Assembly (NCBI RefSeq): GCF_009906855.1
Contig: NZ_CP047650.1
Location: forward strand, 3,224,001-3,288,000
Source: Xylophilus rhododendri
GTDB lineage: Bacteria > Pseudomonadota > Gammaproteobacteria > Burkholderiales > Burkholderiaceae_C
DNA length: 64,000 bases
Reading direction: 5' to 3'
Shown here: in pieces, positions 9,845 through 17,488 of the stretch
How positions within the stretch are numbered: position 1 is the stretch's first letter
Layout of the letters: the number at the start of each line of letters is the position of its first letter
Program-made: the position numbers and the translations under genes
Notes under the pieces: generated by a model
Database searches by the model: none
Told to the model about the DNA's origin: nothing
What the model saw: only the letters and a program-made list of their open reading frames with translations

Positions 9845-10129
9845 GTGGAAAAGTCTGTACTTGAAAGAACGGCTGCGCTCATTGCCAAGAGCAACCTTAG
9901 CCCACGGGTCGCTGGCGTCTGCGTAGCGTGGGAAGAAGCCTCGGCCAAGTTGGTAGTTTGATACTTTATCGACGGGAAAGTGCATGAAGACGAAAAAGAA
10001 TTTTGTGAGTTAGCCGTAGCTGAACTGATAGCGGAGTTCCCTGAAATACGCGTTGCTGATACAGAGTGCCTTATATATCCCCAAGGCGGTCTATCCATAT
10101 TCGACGGGGTTGTTTTTCAACGCGCATGA
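9845..10129 (+). pseudogene. Immunity-like gene broken by an in-frame TGA
   Basis: From a GTG at 9845 the frame encodes 38 residues ending KLVV, hits TGA at 9959-9961, then continues in the same frame as YFIDGKVHEDEKEF and onward to a natural stop at 10127-10129. The two halves together resemble a small soluble protein family common in RHS/CDI immunity clusters (pattern W-x-hydrophobic-YFxDG followed by an acidic helix and a short strand-rich end). The frame also stays open upstream as far as a TAG near 9790, so the true start is uncertain. Assigned as a decayed orphan immunity gene; family assignment is from memory of the pattern. Confidence 0.5.
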
Positions 10130-10520
10130 TTTGCGCACGAAAATATGAGTAAAGTTGGCGGGGTCTAAAAGACGAACGCCCTCGTCAAGCCGTTGGGAAT
10201 CTCATCGTTGCACAGGACCATCAGCGTGGGCGTCAGCGCCGAGGTCGGCACGCCATTCCGATTAGCATCGGCTCGACCCTCGGCGCCGCAGCGCTCCACC
10301 AAGCTGTGAGTCTGGATGGTGGAGTGCGGCGCTTTGATGCTGACCCTGATATGGTTAATTCCTGGTAGAGCCTGTTTCAACACGAATTTGTCCAAGACCA
10401 CCTTTACTTTTCACAGCACGAACGCTTCGAGGTAAAGTTCGAATCGATCTTTCAGACCAACTATAGAACTGCTTGCGACGCTGCAATCCGGTCGGGCAGG
10501 ACTTCGATATTGGAGTAATC
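10130..10520. other. Degenerate intergenic stretch in the toxin locus
   Basis: No convincing gene. Short open stretches occur (for example around 10190-10300 and 10315-10460 on the + strand), interrupted by stops, and look like decayed coding sequence. Nothing recognisable remains. Confidence 0.4.
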
Positions 10521-10760
10521 ATGACCTTCTATGTAAAGCTCGAAAAGCAGGTTGAAAATGAAGTGTCTGCTGTATATCCGTTTTGGTCAATGGTGGGGAG
10601 TGTTGGCTCCTTAGAGGTTAGCAAAAACTCTGGCGAGATTACGCTGCTAAAGCCGGTGTTGAATGACAACCATGGGCGCCTATTCATTCGTGCCGCCGCC
10701 AAGCTCAAACGCGAATGGCAAGAGGGTCTATTCCCCGAAATTATAGAGTGGGCATCCTGA
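10521..10760 (+). CDS. Small orphan immunity-like protein
   Basis: 79 residues from ATG 10521, chosen because GGAG at 10512-10515 lies at correct spacing; a longer frame starting at 10473 lacks this. It is soluble, with a predicted beta-rich first half (VGSVGSLEVSKNSGEITLL) and a helical end (FIRAAAKLKREWQEG). The pattern resembles small hypothetical proteins next to RHS tips in other proteobacteria. There is no toxin tip directly upstream, so it is a solitary gene, possibly kept to resist a lost or foreign toxin. Function inferred. Confidence 0.55.
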   Translation: MTFYVKLEKQVENEVSAVYPFWSMVGSVGSLEVSKNSGEITLLKPVLNDNHGRLFIRAAAKLKREWQEGLFPEIIEWAS

Positions 10761-10867
10761 GTCGGCTTGATGATCGGCCCACCTATCTTGAAAGAGGTTT
10801 CGCGTCCAAGTGAATTCGAGCTAGCTTGTCCTGATAACGTCATCGATTGGGTGGCGGAAAGCAGCTT

Positions 10868-10965
10868 TTTGTAGCCGTGAAGGGGTATCGATTACCTAAG
10901 CCATGCCGGGAAGTTGGCAGGTGAGCTTGGCCGTCAACCATCGACAAGACCCGAAGCGACAATCG
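10868..10965 (+). pseudogene. Remnant of an immunity gene related to the one at 9405
   Basis: In one frame the sequence reads AMPGSWQVSLAVNHRQD, matching AMSGTWQVSLAIAYPGG of the 9405-9713 protein, and the DNA also matches (TTGGCAGGTgAGCTTGGC). Stops and lack of a start show that it is a fragment. Confidence 0.6.
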
Positions 10966-11023
10966 ACGCATTTGGCTTTAAAAAGCAGGTTCCCACGCTG
11001 CGCAAATCGGAGGTCATCGGACA

Positions 11024-11227
11024 ATGACTGAATTGAAGCAAGACCCGACGCCCTATGTCGCAATGAAGAATGCAGGGGCGTCCGCCGAAGATGTGTTCGT
11101 TAAGGCACTGGTAGATGGCTACAAGAACTTCGAGTGCATCGCCCTAGTTTGTGGAGTGTTCGACCTGTCGCTTCACGAGGCTAGAAACATTGCGCACAAA
11201 CTACACCAGGCGAGTCAGGGCGCATAG
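11024..11227 (+). CDS. Small hypothetical protein (67 aa)
   Basis: 67 residues starting at ATG 11024, mostly helical, with no signal peptide or membrane segment. The core reads SAEDVFVKALVDGYKNFECIALVCGVFDLSLHEARNIAHKLH, a two- or three-helix arrangement with one Cys in each of two hydrophobic helices. It lies between immunity remnants and the third RHS cassette, so it may be another orphan immunity gene. GGAGG at about 11009-11013 could serve as the ribosome-binding site. Family not recognised. Confidence 0.5.
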   Translation: MTELKQDPTPYVAMKNAGASAEDVFVKALVDGYKNFECIALVCGVFDLSLHEARNIAHKLHQASQGA

Positions 11228-11249
11228 CTGCACGAGCAGCCCACGGCGC

Positions 11250-11793
11250 GGCCAGCAGCGGCATGGGGCTCAATGGATTTGACGTGCAGGATGACCTGTA
11301 TGTAGCCCGTAATGAGCAGGGCATCGTGAGCAATGTCCAGATCTCCACTGCTGGGGACTGCGTCTTAAGCCATCCATGACGGCCGAAGCATGTTTGCCGA
11401 GGTTCGGAGCGCTACATCCACTCCGGTTGCGTTGGGAAGCGCTGTCGGCATATCGCTGCCGAGCAGCCCGTATCACTGGGTTTCTGCATCGATTGGTTCA
11501 GATGGGCAGACGGTTGCCGCGCACTGGTCAGACGGTGGCAGTAATCCGGCATTCTTGGCCGGGATGATCCCCACTTCTGGGTATCCTGCCGCTCCGCCGC
11601 CAACCCCAAAGCTGACGGGTGTGCTTGGGGCCCCGGCAGACTGGCTGGACTACTCAGAGCCGGGCAAGGCGTTGCAAGGAATCATGCCTGGCGAGTCCTT
11701 CGTTGCGGGCGGAGCCAAGGCCACCATGTTGTTCCTGGCTGGGCACATCGGTGTTGGCGACGTTGGCAAGGCTGCGCAGGTTGCTGACGATAT
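11250..11793 (+). repeat. Pre-toxin linker repeat, copy 2
   Basis: Counterpart of 8325-8870 with a 2-base deletion near 11360. Similarity ends where the toxin tips diverge. Confidence 0.9.
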
Positions 11794-12275
11794 TTTGAGA
11801 GTTGGCAAGACCGGCCTGAACCCTGCCTCCGATTTGACGCTTGGTCTTCGCACCCTTGACCCCGCTGCGGTCAGCTTCACTCAAAGTTCGGTTTCATTCG
11901 CCAAGGCGGGCGCGGAATACAACTTGGACACCCTGGTAAAAAACATGTCGACGGAAGGCTGGATCGGAAAGCCCATTGACGTTGTGGCGATGCCGGACGG
12001 CACGCTCGCGTCCATTGACAACACGCGTGTTCTTGCAGCCCGCCGAGCTGGCATTGACGTGGAAGCCAATGTGCGCGGTTTTGATGAAGCAATCACCGAT
12101 CCGGCGAGACAGCTATCGCTGATCGAAAGGGGGCAACGTTCCAAATACATGGGGTGACGCGGCACTCCTGCGCATCAACAAGCCCATTCAGAACGCGACG
12201 TTTCCTGGAATGAACCCTGGGTGGTCTGTACGATTTCCCTATGGGTCTATCTATGACCCGGTCGTGAAGTATTGA
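11250..12275 (+). pseudogene. Third displaced RHS cassette with ParB-like tip, frameshifted
   Basis: Begins abruptly inside the pre-toxin linker. A 2-base deletion near 11360 breaks the frame relative to the copy at 8325-8870. The frame is open again from ATG 11390 to 12157 (255 codons) and encodes a new tip after about 11793. The tip contains GKPIDVVAMPDGTLASIDN and TRVLAARRAGI, which resembles ParB-like nuclease toxin domains. A second shift near 12148 gives an early TGA; the other frame continues WGDAALLRINKPIQN to a stop at 12273-12275, a typical C-terminus. So two lesions separate this cassette from a full toxin. The downstream immunity gene is intact. Confidence 0.7.
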
Positions 12276-12286
12276 GGAGGAAGATG

Positions 12287-12643
12287 ATGGCCAAGTTTGA
12301 ACTTTACGCAGCCGAACAATTGCCCCAAGGGTTTGAATTTCCCGCCGAGATCAAAGATTTCGCCGCTACTGGGAAGCATCCTGACTTGGGGCCTTGGTGG
12401 TTCATTGATGCGAATTCCAGGGCTGGCAAGCTTGCCTATTCAGCTAGACAACATGATGGGCGGAACCTGATTCCGTTTGCCAAGGTCGATGACGGCCGTG
12501 GGGATGTGGCCTGTTTTGATGGTGATGACCTCTCTGGTGACCCAAAGGTGTTAATGCTTGTGCTCGATGACTCGGGACGAAGCTATTCCTTCACGAACTT
12601 CTCGCAGTGGAAAGCAGCTGCCCTGAAGGACGCCGCGAACTGA
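12287..12643 (+). CDS. SUKH/SMI1-KNR4-like immunity protein
   Basis: 118 residues. Start ATG 12287 is preferred over 12284 because of spacing from GAGGAGG (12274-12280), which overlaps the stop of the broken toxin. Features typical of SUKH proteins include an acidic surface, the segment IPFAKVDDGRGDVACFDG, a beta strand (KVLMLVLDDSG) and a C-terminal helix ending FSQWKAAALKDA. SUKH proteins are broad immunity proteins for nuclease and other toxin tips. Soluble and cytoplasmic. It follows the ParB-like tip, as expected for a cognate pair, and stays intact although the toxin is broken. Confidence 0.7.
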   Translation: MAKFELYAAEQLPQGFEFPAEIKDFAATGKHPDLGPWWFIDANSRAGKLAYSARQHDGRNLIPFAKVDDGRGDVACFDGDDLSGDPKVLMLVLDDSGRSYSFTNFSQWKAAALKDAAN

Positions 12644-12722
12644 ATGGCGCAGAAATTTTGGAGGTGCCGCCGGCTCGATTGCCAGCCAGCTTTCAAAAGT
12701 GCAGCCATGAGCAGAGATTGAG

Positions 12723-12746
12723 GGCCACTTCGATGGCCTGTTTTTT
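12723..12746 (+). terminator. Rho-independent terminator after the RHS/immunity locus
   Basis: Stem GGCCA (12723-12727), loop CTTCGA, stem TGGCC (12734-12738), then TG and six T. It lies 80 bp after the SUKH gene. The rest of 12644-12954 holds no gene; a 7-bp hairpin GCCTTCG/CGAAGGC (12845-12866) without a T run sits between the convergent units. Confidence 0.7.
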
Positions 12747-12954
12747 GCGGGATGCATCCTCAGCCCTGCGCAGGTGCAATGCCAAAGTGAATCGCGCAGA
12801 TTTCCCTACTTCATGGTGTGGAGCAACGCGCTTTCATAGCTGCTGCCTTCGCTGTTTGCCGAAGGCGCGTTTCAAGAGTTGAGGCCTGTTCAAACCCCTG
12901 AGGGATTCATACCGCAGGCGATGGCCAACAGGCGCGATATGACGGAGCCAAGCG

Positions 12955-14163
12955 TCATGTCTGCCCTTCCTCGGAATCGTCGGACGAGGAGTCGTCATGA
13001 CGGCGATTCGTCTGCTGCCCCATCACCCTCCGCGCCAACTCCCGCAAACGCACCGGATCCCGCATCTCCCCCGACAGCACCGCCTGGGCATACAGCGCCG
13101 ACGGTCCCTGCGGGTCCAGCCCCTGGGCCAGCCGGATGCTGGCCTGCGCCTCGGTCACCTTGCCCTGCAGCGCCTGCGCGGCGGCCAGCCCGCCGTGGCT
13201 TTCGGCGAAGTTGCGGTCCAGCGAAATCGCCGCCGCGAAGGCTGCTTCGGCGGCCGGCAGGCGGCCCTGCGCGATCTCGGTCCATGCCAGGGCGAGCCGG
13301 GTGCCGATGTGCTGCGGCATCAGGGCGACGGCGCGGGTCAGGGCCTGGTGGGCCAGGTCCAGGCGGCCGGCCAGCATATGGGCCAGGCCGGTGGCGGACC
13401 AGCTCCGGCCGTCCTGGTCATGGCGCTGCGTGGCCGGCAGCAGCATCTGCAGGGCGGCGTCGGGCTGTTCCTGCTCGACCAGCAAGGTGCCCTGGGCGAC
13501 GCAGGCTTCCCACTGGGTCGGGTCGCGGGCCAGCGCGCGTGATGCCAGCTCGCCGGCCACCTCGAACTTCTCCAGGTCCAGCGCCAGCAGGCTGGCGGCG
13601 CCCAGGGCGTCGGCGGTCCAGCAGGATGGGTCGGCCTTGCCGATGGCCTGCCAGGCCTCGTCGAGCCGGTGCAGCTGGTGCAGGGCGCGCAGCTGCAGCG
13701 AGAAGGCCTGCGGCAGGCTGCCGCTGCTGCCGGGGCGCAGCGCGGCGATGCGCTCCAGTGCGCCGGCATGGTCGCCCAGCGCATGGTGGGTGTAGGCCAG
13801 GTGGTAGCTGAGGGTGGTGGTGTCCTGGCTGCCCTGGCTGTTCTGGCCGTGGGCCGGTGCATCGGTGACCAGGGCTTGCAGCAGGCTTCGTGCGTCCTCC
13901 CAGTCGCCTTGCTGCATGGCGAGCAAGGCGGTGTTGTGGCGCCAGGCCGGGTCGGCGGCGCAGCGCGGGCGGGACCATTCGATCTGCTCGCGGGCCAGCG
14001 TGGCATTGCCCTCGGCCAGGGCGGCGTGGAAGACCTCCTTGCGCAGGGCCTGGTTGTCCGGGTCGGTGACGAGGAAGCGGCAGAGCAGGGCCAGCCGGGC
14101 GGCCGGGGATGGAGCGGCGGATGGTGCGGGGGATGGGCTGGGGAATGCAGTGTGGGTGTTCAT
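12955..14163 (-). CDS. TPR-repeat protein, last gene of the flagellar operon
   Basis: 402 residues, starting 12 bp after fliA stops. After a Pro/Ser/Ala-rich N-terminus, tandem 34-residue TPR-type helical hairpins fill the protein (for example HNTALLAMQQGDWEDARSLL and ALAWTEIAQGRLPAAEAAFA). No signal peptide or membrane segment. TPR proteins act as scaffolds or, in type III systems, as chaperones for exported substrates. Co-transcription with export and hook genes makes an assembly or chaperone role plausible; the exact function is not known from sequence. Confidence 0.8.
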   Translation of the reverse strand: MNTHTAFPSPSPAPSAAPSPAARLALLCRFLVTDPDNQALRKEVFHAALAEGNATLAREQIEWSRPRCAADPAWRHNTALLAMQQGDWEDARSLLQALVTDAPAHGQNSQGSQDTTTLSYHLAYTHHALGDHAGALERIAALRPGSSGSLPQAFSLQLRALHQLHRLDEAWQAIGKADPSCWTADALGAASLLALDLEKFEVAGELASRALARDPTQWEACVAQGTLLVEQEQPDAALQMLLPATQRHDQDGRSWSATGLAHMLAGRLDLAHQALTRAVALMPQHIGTRLALAWTEIAQGRLPAAEAAFAAAISLDRNFAESHGGLAAAQALQGKVTEAQASIRLAQGLDPQGPSALYAQAVLSGEMRDPVRLRELARRVMGQQTNRRHDDSSSDDSEEGQT

Positions 14164-14175
14164 GGATGGCTTTCT

Positions 14176-14991
14176 TCATGCGCCCAGCAGCAGGCGCAGT
14201 TTGCGCAGGGCCTGTTCATGCAGCTGGCTGATGCGGCCCTTGGTGAGGGCCAGGGAGCGGGCGATGGATTCGAATGGAAGGCCTTGCAGGTAGTGCAGCC
14301 GGATCACGCTTTGCTCGCGCTGCGTGAGCTGGCCGAGCAGGTCCAGCACACGCTGGCGTTCCTGCTTGAAGCACAGCGCCCGGTAGCCGCCGTCGGGTAT
14401 GCCGGCGGTGTCGTCCTGGTACATGCCGGTGCCGTCCAGCATGAATCCCAGCATCAGGCCGACGGCGACTTCGGCCATGTCCTCCATCAGCGCCGGTCCG
14501 TCGTGGAGTTTGCCGGCTGGAAGGGCGGCCTTGGCGGCGGCGATGCGTTCGGCGACGAGGCGGCGTTTGAGCGCGAGCTGCTCCTGCTGCTCGCTGATGT
14601 GTTCCAGGCCGTCGTGGATGGTGCCCTGCATGCGCCGGTGGGCGTAGGTGCGGAACTGGGCGCCGCGGGTGGGGTCGTAGCGGTCCACCGCCTCGATCAG
14701 GCCCAGGGTGGCCAGCTGCAGGTATTCGGCGAATTCGATCCCGTGGTAGCCGTGCCGGCAGAAGAGGCCGGTGGCGATGACCCGGGCGTAGGGCAGGTGC
14801 AGCATGATGATTCTTTCGCGCGCCTCGGCGTCCTGCTGTTCGATGTGGCGGCGCCAGAGTCCGGCTTCGATGTCGCGTTGCAGCTGGCGTTGCTGGGCGG
14901 CGGTTTCCTCGGCGCTGCTGAGGCTCTGCCGAGCCGCGGCCGGGCCGAGTTCGGGTGCGCCGTAGGGCGCTGTCACCAGGGCGCTGACCAT
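14176..14991 (-). CDS. fliA: Flagellar sigma factor sigma-28 (FliA)
   Basis: 271 residues, slightly longer than the usual 240 because of an N-terminal extension. Region 2 (LPYARVIATGLFCRHG, then FAEYLQLATLGLIEAVDRYD and AQFRTYAHRRMQGTI) and region 4 (LTQREQSVIRLHYLQG, then LALTKGRISQLHEQAL) are clear. It directs RNA polymerase to late flagellar promoters. It lies inside the structural operon, 13 bp after fliP, and no flgM (anti-sigma) is seen in the window. A matching promoter lies at 35081-35107. Confidence 0.93.
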   Translation of the reverse strand: MVSALVTAPYGAPELGPAAARQSLSSAEETAAQQRQLQRDIEAGLWRRHIEQQDAEARERIIMLHLPYARVIATGLFCRHGYHGIEFAEYLQLATLGLIEAVDRYDPTRGAQFRTYAHRRMQGTIHDGLEHISEQQEQLALKRRLVAERIAAAKAALPAGKLHDGPALMEDMAEVAVGLMLGFMLDGTGMYQDDTAGIPDGGYRALCFKQERQRVLDLLGQLTQREQSVIRLHYLQGLPFESIARSLALTKGRISQLHEQALRKLRLLLGA

Positions 14992-15004
14992 GGCCGTGCC
15001 GCAT

Positions 15005-15763
15005 TCAGTGGAACGAGCCGACCAGGGCCTTCAGCAGCAGGCCCCAGCCGTCCATCAGGATGAACATCAGGATCTTCAGCGGCAGGCTGATGGTGGCCGG
15101 CGGCATCATCATCATGCCCAGCGCCATGAGGATGCTGGCGACGATCAGGTCGATCAGCAGGAAGGGCAGGAACACTACGAAGCCGATCTGGAAGGCGGCG
15201 CGCAGCTCCGACAGCATGAAGGCGGGGATCAGCTGCAGGTTGCCGATGTCGTCCGGGCTGCGGGGCTGCGGCGCCTTGGAGAGTTCCACCATCAGCGCCA
15301 GGTCCTGCTCGCGGGTCTGGCGGAACATGAAGTCGCGCAGCGGCGCGCTGCCGCGTTCGTAGGCCTGCTCCACCGTCTGCCTGCCGTTCATGAAGGGGGT
15401 GAAGGCGTCCTGGTTGAGCTTCTGCAGCACCGGGGACATGGTGAACAGCGTGAGGAACAGGGCCAGGCCCAGCAGCACGGTGTTGGGCGGCGTCTCCTGC
15501 ATGCCCAGCGCATGGCGCAGCATCGAGAGAACGATGATGGTGCGCAGGAAGGAGGTGACGCAGACCAGCAGCGCCGGCAGCACGGCCAGCAGGGTCAGGC
15601 CGAGCACGATGCGCAGGGCCTGGGTGGTTTCGCCGCTGGCCAGGCCGCCGTGGGGGAAGGCCGATGCGGCCGTGGCGGCGCGGGCGCCGCAGCAGGCGAG
15701 TGCCGCCAGTGCCGTCAGGGCGCCGATGGCTGCGGCGCGATGGGCGAGGGCTGGGCGCTTCAT
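15005..15763 (-). CDS. fliP: Flagellar export gate protein FliP
   Basis: 252 residues from ATG 15763, overlapping fliO by 4 bp; longer upstream frames are rejected because FliP begins with a cleaved signal sequence, here RAAAIGALTALAALACCGA. Four membrane segments follow, with conserved FliP blocks TSFLRTIIVLSMLRHALG, AFMLSELRAAFQIGF and LPFLLIDLIVASILMALGM. FliP forms the export gate core with FliQ and FliR. fliQR are at the opposite end of the same operon. Confidence 0.96.
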   Translation of the reverse strand: MKRPALAHRAAAIGALTALAALACCGARAATAASAFPHGGLASGETTQALRIVLGLTLLAVLPALLVCVTSFLRTIIVLSMLRHALGMQETPPNTVLLGLALFLTLFTMSPVLQKLNQDAFTPFMNGRQTVEQAYERGSAPLRDFMFRQTREQDLALMVELSKAPQPRSPDDIGNLQLIPAFMLSELRAAFQIGFVVFLPFLLIDLIVASILMALGMMMMPPATISLPLKILMFILMDGWGLLLKALVGSFH

Positions 15764-16194
15764 GGCTTGGCCGGCTCCGGGCTGTCGGGTGGGCTGTCGG
15801 GCAGGGCATCCGGCGCGGAGGCGGGCGCGGGCTGGCGGTCCAGCACGGCGATGCCGGCATCGGTGCAGCCCAGCAGCAGCTGGCGGCCGCGCCATTCCAC
15901 CAGGTGCAGGCTGGCGCGCGGCGTGAGGCGTCTGGAGGAACGGACGCTGAACTCCGGCGCGGCGAGCACCGGCGCGAACAGGCGGCGCAGTGTGCCGCCG
16001 TGCGTCGTCTGCGCCCTGGCCGCGGGCGGCGCCTTGCGTTGGCGCAGCCAGTGCCGCTGCAGCGCGACGGCTGCGATCAGCACCAGCACCAGCAGCACCG
16101 CGGCGGCGATGGTGGGTGTGCCCTCGGGCTCCTCGCGGCGCACTGGGATGGAGGAGGGCAGCGGTTCGGCGCTGCCGGTGGATGCGCTGGGCAT
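15760..16194 (-). CDS. fliO: Flagellar export assembly protein FliO
   Basis: 144 residues from ATG 16194. One membrane segment (TIAAAVLLVLVLIAAVAL, about residues 27-45) is followed by a basic linker and a small beta domain (RASLHLVEWRGRQLLLGCTDAGI) typical of FliO, then a Pro-rich tail. FliO helps FliP fold and assemble. Overlaps fliP by 4 bp (ATGA). FliO is poorly conserved in general, so the call rests on topology, the small domain and position between fliN and fliP. Confidence 0.88.
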   Translation of the reverse strand: MPSASTGSAEPLPSSIPVRREEPEGTPTIAAAVLLVLVLIAAVALQRHWLRQRKAPPAARAQTTHGGTLRRLFAPVLAAPEFSVRSSRRLTPRASLHLVEWRGRQLLLGCTDAGIAVLDRQPAPASAPDALPDSPPDSPEPAKP

Positions 16195-16228
16195 GTGGGT
16201 CTGCTCCTGGCGGATGGATGGCCGGTGC

Positions 16229-16597
16229 TCAGACCGCCAGCGGCCGGGGCAGCTCGGTGATGCGCACGCCGAAGCAGTCGTCCACCGCCACCAGCACGCC
16301 GCGCGCGACCAGCTGGCCTTCGAGCAGGACATCGACCGGCTCTTCGATCGGCTGGTCCATGCGCAGCACCTGCTGCTCGCGCGCGGTGATCAGCTCGCCG
16401 ATGGAGATGGCGACCGTGCCCAGCTGCACCGTGAGCTGGGTGCGCACGCCGTGCAGCGGGTTGGCGGGCTGGGCCGCGCCGTGCGCCAGTCCGGGGAAGG
16501 CGGGGCGGGCGTCGGTTTCGGGCTGGTGGTCGATTTCGGTGAAGGCCAGGGGCTGCACCAGATGCGGCGTGTCGGGATGGGTGTCTTCGGAGTGCAT
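16229..16597 (-). CDS. fliN: Flagellar C-ring protein FliN
   Basis: 122 residues. The C-terminal SpoA (surface presentation of antigens) domain is clear: VRTQLTVQLGTVAISIGELI, then VDVLLEGQLVARGVLVAVDD and GVRITEL at the end. The N-terminal 45 residues are variable. FliN forms the base of the cytoplasmic ring and docks the FliH-FliI export ATPase. Follows the FliM-like gene after 45 bp. Confidence 0.93.
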   Translation of the reverse strand: MHSEDTHPDTPHLVQPLAFTEIDHQPETDARPAFPGLAHGAAQPANPLHGVRTQLTVQLGTVAISIGELITAREQQVLRMDQPIEEPVDVLLEGQLVARGVLVAVDDCFGVRITELPRPLAV

Positions 16598-16642
16598 GGT
16601 CTTGTTTTGCGAAAGAGGCGGGGAGCGGATCGGCGCCGGGGT

Positions 16643-17488
16643 TCAGGCCGGCGGCGCGGCGCCCAGGATTTCCACCGCCCGGTGGCCGCGCAGGCGGCCG
16701 AGGAAGGCCTGGCCGACGGCGGCCGCGCCGTGCGGGGTGCAGGGGCGGCCCTGCATCAGCAGCTGCACCGGGGTTTCCAGGGAATGCGTGCTGCGCAGCA
16801 CGTCGCCGGGCTGCAGTGCGCTCAGGGCGCCGATGGCGATTTCCAGCGGCTGCAGCGCCACCTGCAGCTGCAGCGCCGCGCCGCCGGCCGCCTGCAGCAC
16901 GGGCTGCGGCGCGGGCTGCCGGGGGCGATGCCCGGCTGCGGGCGCGGGCAGGCCACGCATGTCCAGCAGCAGCATCAGGCGGCCGCCCAGCCAGTCGGCG
17001 GACAGCACGGCCGCACCCGACCAGGGCCGCAGGGCTTCGGCCGGTGTGCGGAAGCCGGCGAGCCCCGGCACCGCAGCCTGCAATCCGGCGAGGGCGGCGC
17101 ACAGGGCGTCCCAGGCCTGGTGCAGCAGCCCATGGGCGATCGAGTCCTGGGGCGCGCGGACGGCGGCCAGGCCGGGGCTGTCCGGCAAGGTCATGAGCCG
17201 CGCCTGCAGCCGCTCCAGCGGGTCGGCCGTGCGGCCGTCGTGGTCCTGCAGGCACCACCAGAAGCCTTGCTGCGCCTGCCACGCGCACAGGGCCCGGGCC
17301 GGGTGGTGGAAGCCGGCATCCGCGCCCGTCTCGCAGCGCACGCCGCTCGCCGCGGGTGCGCCCGCGGGCAGCCAGTCCGCCGACCATGCAGCCGTCGCGT
17401 CGAGGAAACCCCCGGCCAATGCCGCACGATCGGCGCCGCGCAGGCAGGCCAGCGTGGCGGGCCCATGCTCCGAAGGCGCTGGCATCAC
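16643..17488 (-). CDS. fliM: Divergent FliM-like C-ring protein
   Basis: 281 residues, shorter than classical FliM (about 330). The C-terminal part (ALQLQVALQPLEIAIGALSALQPGDVLRS, about residues 200-230, and the final AFLGRLRGHRAVEIL) is a SpoA domain. The first 190 residues are very Ala-rich and poorly matched. The N-terminal LSQxEIDALL motif that binds phosphorylated CheY in motile flagella is not visible. It therefore looks closer to type III secretion SctQ-type proteins. Overlaps flgE by 4 bp. The symbol is assigned by position and the SpoA domain. Confidence 0.75.
   Translation of the reverse strand: MMPAPSEHGPATLACLRGADRAALAGGFLDATAAWSADWLPAGAPAASGVRCETGADAGFHHPARALCAWQAQQGFWWCLQDHDGRTADPLERLQARLMTLPDSPGLAAVRAPQDSIAHGLLHQAWDALCAALAGLQAAVPGLAGFRTPAEALRPWSGAAVLSADWLGGRLMLLLDMRGLPAPAAGHRPRQPAPQPVLQAAGGAALQLQVALQPLEIAIGALSALQPGDVLRSTHSLETPVQLLMQGRPCTPHGAAAVGQAFLGRLRGHRAVEILGAAPPA

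Noticed and set aside
10165..10401. 78-codon - strand frame in the toxin locus
   Set aside because: No ribosome-binding site, no family pattern and surrounded by decayed sequence; treated as chance.
11024..11227. Naming the 67-aa protein as a known immunity family
   Set aside because: It has two or three helices only and I do not recognise a family; position alone is not enough.
12845..12866. Hairpin GCCTTCG/CGAAGGC as terminator of the flagellar operon
   Set aside because: No T run on either strand, so it cannot be supported as a Rho-independent terminator.
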